This document shows, piece by piece, positions 5,696-7,871 of a stretch of 7,871 nucleotides of DNA; the first letter of the stretch is position 1, and each line of letters begins with the position of its first letter. Origin of the DNA: an uncultured Eubacteriales bacterium. Its GTDB lineage: Bacteria > Bacillota > Clostridia > Oscillospirales > Oscillospiraceae. The notes below the pieces were generated by a model. The model saw only the letters and a program-made list of their open reading frames with translations, was not told the DNA's origin and did no database searches. A program made the position numbers and the translations under genes. The stretch is from assembly GCA_900554625.1 (NCBI GenBank), contig USHP01000078.1:1-7871 (forward strand). Reading direction: 5' to 3'.

Positions 5696-7441
5696 TTATT
5701 TCAGGCTGAACTTTGCGGCGAAGGCTTTGTACTGCTCGCCAAAGTTCTCATTTTCCATCCGGGCGGAACGGAGGGCTTCGTGGGTGTTCATGTCGTGGTG
5801 GGACATATCTACCACACATCCGGCAATGTTGGAACAGTGGTCGCCTACACGCTCCAGAGCGGTGAGCAGGTCAGACCAGACAAAGCCGCTTTCGATGCTG
5901 CAGGAGCCCTGCTGCAGACGCAGGATGTGGTGTACCCGGAGCTTCTCTTTCAGGTCGTCGATGACCTGCTCCAAAGGCTCCACCTGGTAGGCCTTTTCCA
6001 GATCCTTCTCCCGGAAGGCCTGGAAGGAAAGCTGGACAATCTCATTGACGGCGCTGGTCAGAACCGTCAGCTCATGCTTGGCGGTGCCGGAGAAGCTCAG
6101 GTTCTTGGCGTGGAGTTCTTCCGCGGCTTCCACCAGGTTCAGGGCATGGTCGCCAATGCGTTCAAAGTCGTTCAGGGCCTTGAGCAGCATGGCAGCTTCG
6201 CTGCTGTCAGCTGCGCTGATTTGCAGGGAGCTGAGTTTGACCAGGTAGGTGCCCAGGATATCCTCGTAGTGATCGGTGCGGCTTTCATCCTCCCGGACGT
6301 TACGGGAAAGCTCAGGGCTGAACTCCAGCAGGGAAGCGGCGCCGTTGTGGAATGCCCGGGCGGCCACATCGGCCATCTCGTTGGTCAGAACCTGGCAGCG
6401 CTCCAGAGCGATGGAAGGGGTGGCCAGCAGACGCTCGTCCAGCTCGGCGTTGGCTTCCGGCACGGTGGTGTCGGGCACCAGCTTGCACACCAGCTTTTCC
6501 AGCAGGCTGCCGGAGGGCAGCAGGAAGGCGGTGCAGACCACATTGAACACGGTGTGGCAGATAGCAATGCCCAGGTAAGTGGCGCTTTCGCCCAGAATGG
6601 CGGGGGCCAGCAAAGTCTTGACCAGCAGGAACAGAATCAGGCAGACAATGGTGCCGATGATATTAAAAAGCAAGTGAACAAAGGCAGCCCGCTTTGCGTT
6701 TTTGGTGGTGCCCACGGAGGACAGCATTGCGGTGATACAGGTACCGATGTTCTGACCCATGATAATGGGAATGGCGGCGGCGTAGGTCACAGAGCCGGTG
6801 GAGGACAGGGCCTGCAAAATACCCACGGAAGCGGAGGAGGACTGGATGATGGCAGTCAGCACCGCACCGGCCAGCACGCCCAGAATGGGGTTGGTGAACA
6901 GCAGGAACAGCTGCTGGAAGGCGGGGACATCTTTCAGACCGGACACAGCGTCGGACATGGTTTCCATGCCGAACATCAAGGTGGCAAAGCCCAGCAGGAT
7001 CATGCCGGTATCTTTCTTCTTGCTGTCCTTCAGGAACATGTAATACACAATGCCCAGCAGCGCCAGAATGGGGGTGAAGGAGGAGGGCTTGAAGAGCTTG
7101 ACAATCATGTTGCCGCTTTCAATGCCGCCCAGAGACAGAATCCATGCGGTGACGGTGGTACCGACGTTGGCACCCATAATCACGTTGATGGCCTGACCCA
7201 AGGTCAAAAGACCGGAGTTGACGAAACCCACCACCATGACCGTGGTTGCGGAGGAGGACTGGATCACAGCGGTAACGGCAAGGCCGGTGAGGAAGCCCAG
7301 CATCCGGTTGGTGGTAAGCTTACCCAGCAGCGTGCGCAGACTGGAACCGGCCCGGCGTTCCAGCGCCTCGCCCATGATGTTCATGCCGAACAGGAACAGA
7401 CACAGGCCGCCGATCATGGTGAGAAGGTCAAAGAGGTCCAT
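5696..7441 (-). CDS. Na/Pi cotransporter family protein with C-terminal PhoU-like domain
   Basis: This 581-residue protein has the architecture of the NptA/YjbB group: a membrane part with two internally repeated halves, then a cytoplasmic PhoU domain. The repeats show QSSSATT (61-67) with GANVGTT (90-96), and QSSSASV (200-206) with GQNIGTC (229-235). These are the paired signature motifs of type II Na+/phosphate cotransporters (SLC34-like). After about residue 340 the protein is helical, with two PhoU marks ERIGDH (427-432) and ERVGDH (530-535). It imports, or in some bacteria exports, phosphate with sodium; PhoU domains tie such transport to phosphate signalling. AAGGT (7450-7454), eight bases before the ATG, supports the start. 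It is monocistronic between its own promoter and terminator, and convergent with the envelope operon. The long reading frame on the other strand is a by-product of codon usage. Confidence 0.93.
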   Translation of the reverse strand: MDLFDLLTMIGGLCLFLFGMNIMGEALERRAGSSLRTLLGKLTTNRMLGFLTGLAVTAVIQSSSATTVMVVGFVNSGLLTLGQAINVIMGANVGTTVTAWILSLGGIESGNMIVKLFKPSSFTPILALLGIVYYMFLKDSKKKDTGMILLGFATLMFGMETMSDAVSGLKDVPAFQQLFLLFTNPILGVLAGAVLTAIIQSSSASVGILQALSSTGSVTYAAAIPIIMGQNIGTCITAMLSSVGTTKNAKRAAFVHLLFNIIGTIVCLILFLLVKTLLAPAILGESATYLGIAICHTVFNVVCTAFLLPSGSLLEKLVCKLVPDTTVPEANAELDERLLATPSIALERCQVLTNEMADVAARAFHNGAASLLEFSPELSRNVREDESRTDHYEDILGTYLVKLSSLQISAADSSEAAMLLKALNDFERIGDHALNLVEAAEELHAKNLSFSGTAKHELTVLTSAVNEIVQLSFQAFREKDLEKAYQVEPLEQVIDDLKEKLRVHHILRLQQGSCSIESGFVWSDLLTALERVGDHCSNIAGCVVDMSHHDMNTHEALRSARMENENFGEQYKAFAAKFSLK

Positions 7442-7468
7442 ATTTATCTACCTTTCTTGCATTTTATC

Positions 7469-7499
7469 TGACAATACTCATTTTACCAGAGAATTGTCA
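7469..7499. repeat. Inverted repeat TGACAAT-N17-ATTGTCA flanking the -10 box of the transporter gene
   Basis: TGACAAT (7469-7475) and ATTGTCA (7493-7499) are perfect seven-base inverted arms around 17 bases. The extended -10 element (7480-7488) lies in the middle, and one arm overlaps the promoter-proximal TTGACA-like repeat. It may be an additional operator or a chance pairing. Confidence 0.4.
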
Positions 7500-7534
7500 A
7501 ATCCATTATCAGAAGAATGTAAAATCTATGTAAA
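7480..7534 (-). promoter_or_regulatory. Promoter with PhoP-box-like repeats upstream of the Na/Pi cotransporter gene
   Basis: Read on the minus strand, TTTACA (7534-7529) and TTTACA (7523-7518) are repeated at exactly 11 bases. A degenerate CTGATA (7512-7507) is next in register, and TTGACA (7500-7495) follows at 12 bases. Downstream is an extended -10, TGG-TAAAAT (7488-7480), with no good -35 at the usual distance. If transcription starts near 7473, the repeats cover about -22 to -61. This matches the known pattern of PhoP boxes (TTnACA repeats with five-base spacers upstream of a weak promoter) in Bacillus. The linked transporter and PhoR-like kinase support the reading. Confidence 0.55.
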
Positions 7535-7558
7535 GTCAAGCGCAGAGCGCCGGGGCAG

Positions 7559-7590
7559 AAAAAGGGAGCCTTGCACTGCGCAAAGCTCCC
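7559..7590 (-). terminator. Rho-independent terminator after the histidine kinase gene
   Basis: GGGAGC (7564-7569) pairs with GCTCCC (7585-7590). After a C/A mismatch, TTGC (7571-7574) pairs with GCAA (7580-7583) around a five-base loop. Read on the minus strand, the hairpin is followed directly by TTTTT (7563-7559). It separates the kinase gene from the transporter promoter. Confidence 0.88.
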
Positions 7591-7609
7591 AGAAAAGCTG
7601 GTATGGGAA

Positions 7610-7871
7610 TTATTTGGGGAAGTGGACGGTGATGGTGGTGCCTTTGCCCACCTCACTTTCCAGATCCATCCGGGCACCCAGAATCTGGACGCCGTGTTTT
7701 ACAATGCTCAGCCCCAGGCCGGTACCGCCGACAGCCTTGGAGTGGCTCTTGTCCACCCGGTAAAACCGTTCAAATACCCGCTGCTGATTCTCCGGCGCAA
7801 TGCCGATTCCGGTATCGGATACCGTCAGCAGGGCTTCGCTGGCCCGATCTTCGATCCGGATGGTTACGCAG
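7610..7871 (-). CDS. C-terminal ATPase end of a PhoR-like sensor histidine kinase (partial)
   Basis: Only the last 86 residues lie in the window; the gene continues past the right edge. They hold the distal part of a HATPase_c domain: G1 box SDTGIGI (18-24), F box VFERFYRVDKSHS (32-44), G2 box GGTGLGLSIVKH (48-59) and the ending GKGTTITVHFPK. The RVDKSHSK and SIVKH wording is close to that of PhoR-type kinases, though WalK and related kinases share much of it. The histidine and sensor domains, and the usual upstream response regulator, are not visible. The TAA (7610-7612) is followed by a terminator and then by the putative Pho-box promoter of the phosphate transporter. So a phosphate-sensing role is likely but rests partly on context. 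Confidence 0.9.
   Translation of the reverse strand, partial: CVTIRIEDRASEALLTVSDTGIGIAPENQQRVFERFYRVDKSHSKAVGGTGLGLSIVKHGVQILGARMDLESEVGKGTTITVHFPK

Noticed and set aside
5678..7471. A 597-codon open frame on the plus strand, opposite the Na/Pi cotransporter gene
   Set aside because: Its product is Gly/Gln/His-rich with no domain logic, and it covers the antisense of a gene with clear family motifs. Rare TTA, CTA and TCA codons in the real gene leave the opposite strand free of stops.

Overview
The window is a chromosomal stretch that looks like a fairly GC-rich, low-complexity-poor Firmicute, most likely a gut-type clostridium (Oscillospiraceae/Ruminococcaceae-like). That guess rests on strong AGGAGG-type ribosome binding sites, sigma-A promoters in AT-rich gaps, a fused GT2/GtrA glycosyltransferase, and a clostridial-style Na/Pi cotransporter with a PhoU tail beside a PhoR-like kinase. 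No mobile element, RNA gene or CRISPR array is visible.

Layout. (1) 1-313, plus strand: the 3' end of a gene for an unknown protein resembling NlpC/P60- or YiiX-like proteins. Its frame is broken by one base in a short T run near 196-199. (2) 333-365: a hairpin that can serve as a two-way terminator. (3) 378-671, minus strand: an ArsR/SmtB-family regulator with an intact alpha-5 zinc-type motif and its own promoter. (4) 672-944: an AT-rich divergent region with three dyad repeats and a promoter facing right. (5) 945-5535, plus strand: a tight four-gene operon with gaps of 11, 11 and 3 bases, closed by a strong terminator. It encodes a GT2-GtrA fusion, a membrane-anchored phosphodiester glycosidase (NAGPA domain), a large single-pass protein of unknown function, and a PAP2 lipid phosphatase. 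(6) 5696-7441, minus strand: an Na/Pi cotransporter with a C-terminal PhoU domain. Its promoter carries 11-base-spaced TTTACA-like repeats that look like a PhoP box. (7) 7610-7871, minus strand: the C-terminal ATPase end of a PhoR-like histidine kinase, followed by a terminator.

How they may work together. The four-gene operon fits an envelope glycosylation or glycolipid pathway. The GT2 domain would load a sugar onto a polyprenyl phosphate, the fused GtrA domain would move it across the membrane, the NAGPA enzyme would cleave a sugar phosphodiester outside, and the PAP2 enzyme would dephosphorylate a lipid (pyro)phosphate carrier. The third gene may be a structural or regulatory partner. This is inference from families and gene order. 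On the right, the kinase and transporter look like a phosphate-starvation module: the kinase (with a response regulator outside the window) would sense phosphate limitation and the putative Pho box would switch on the transporter.
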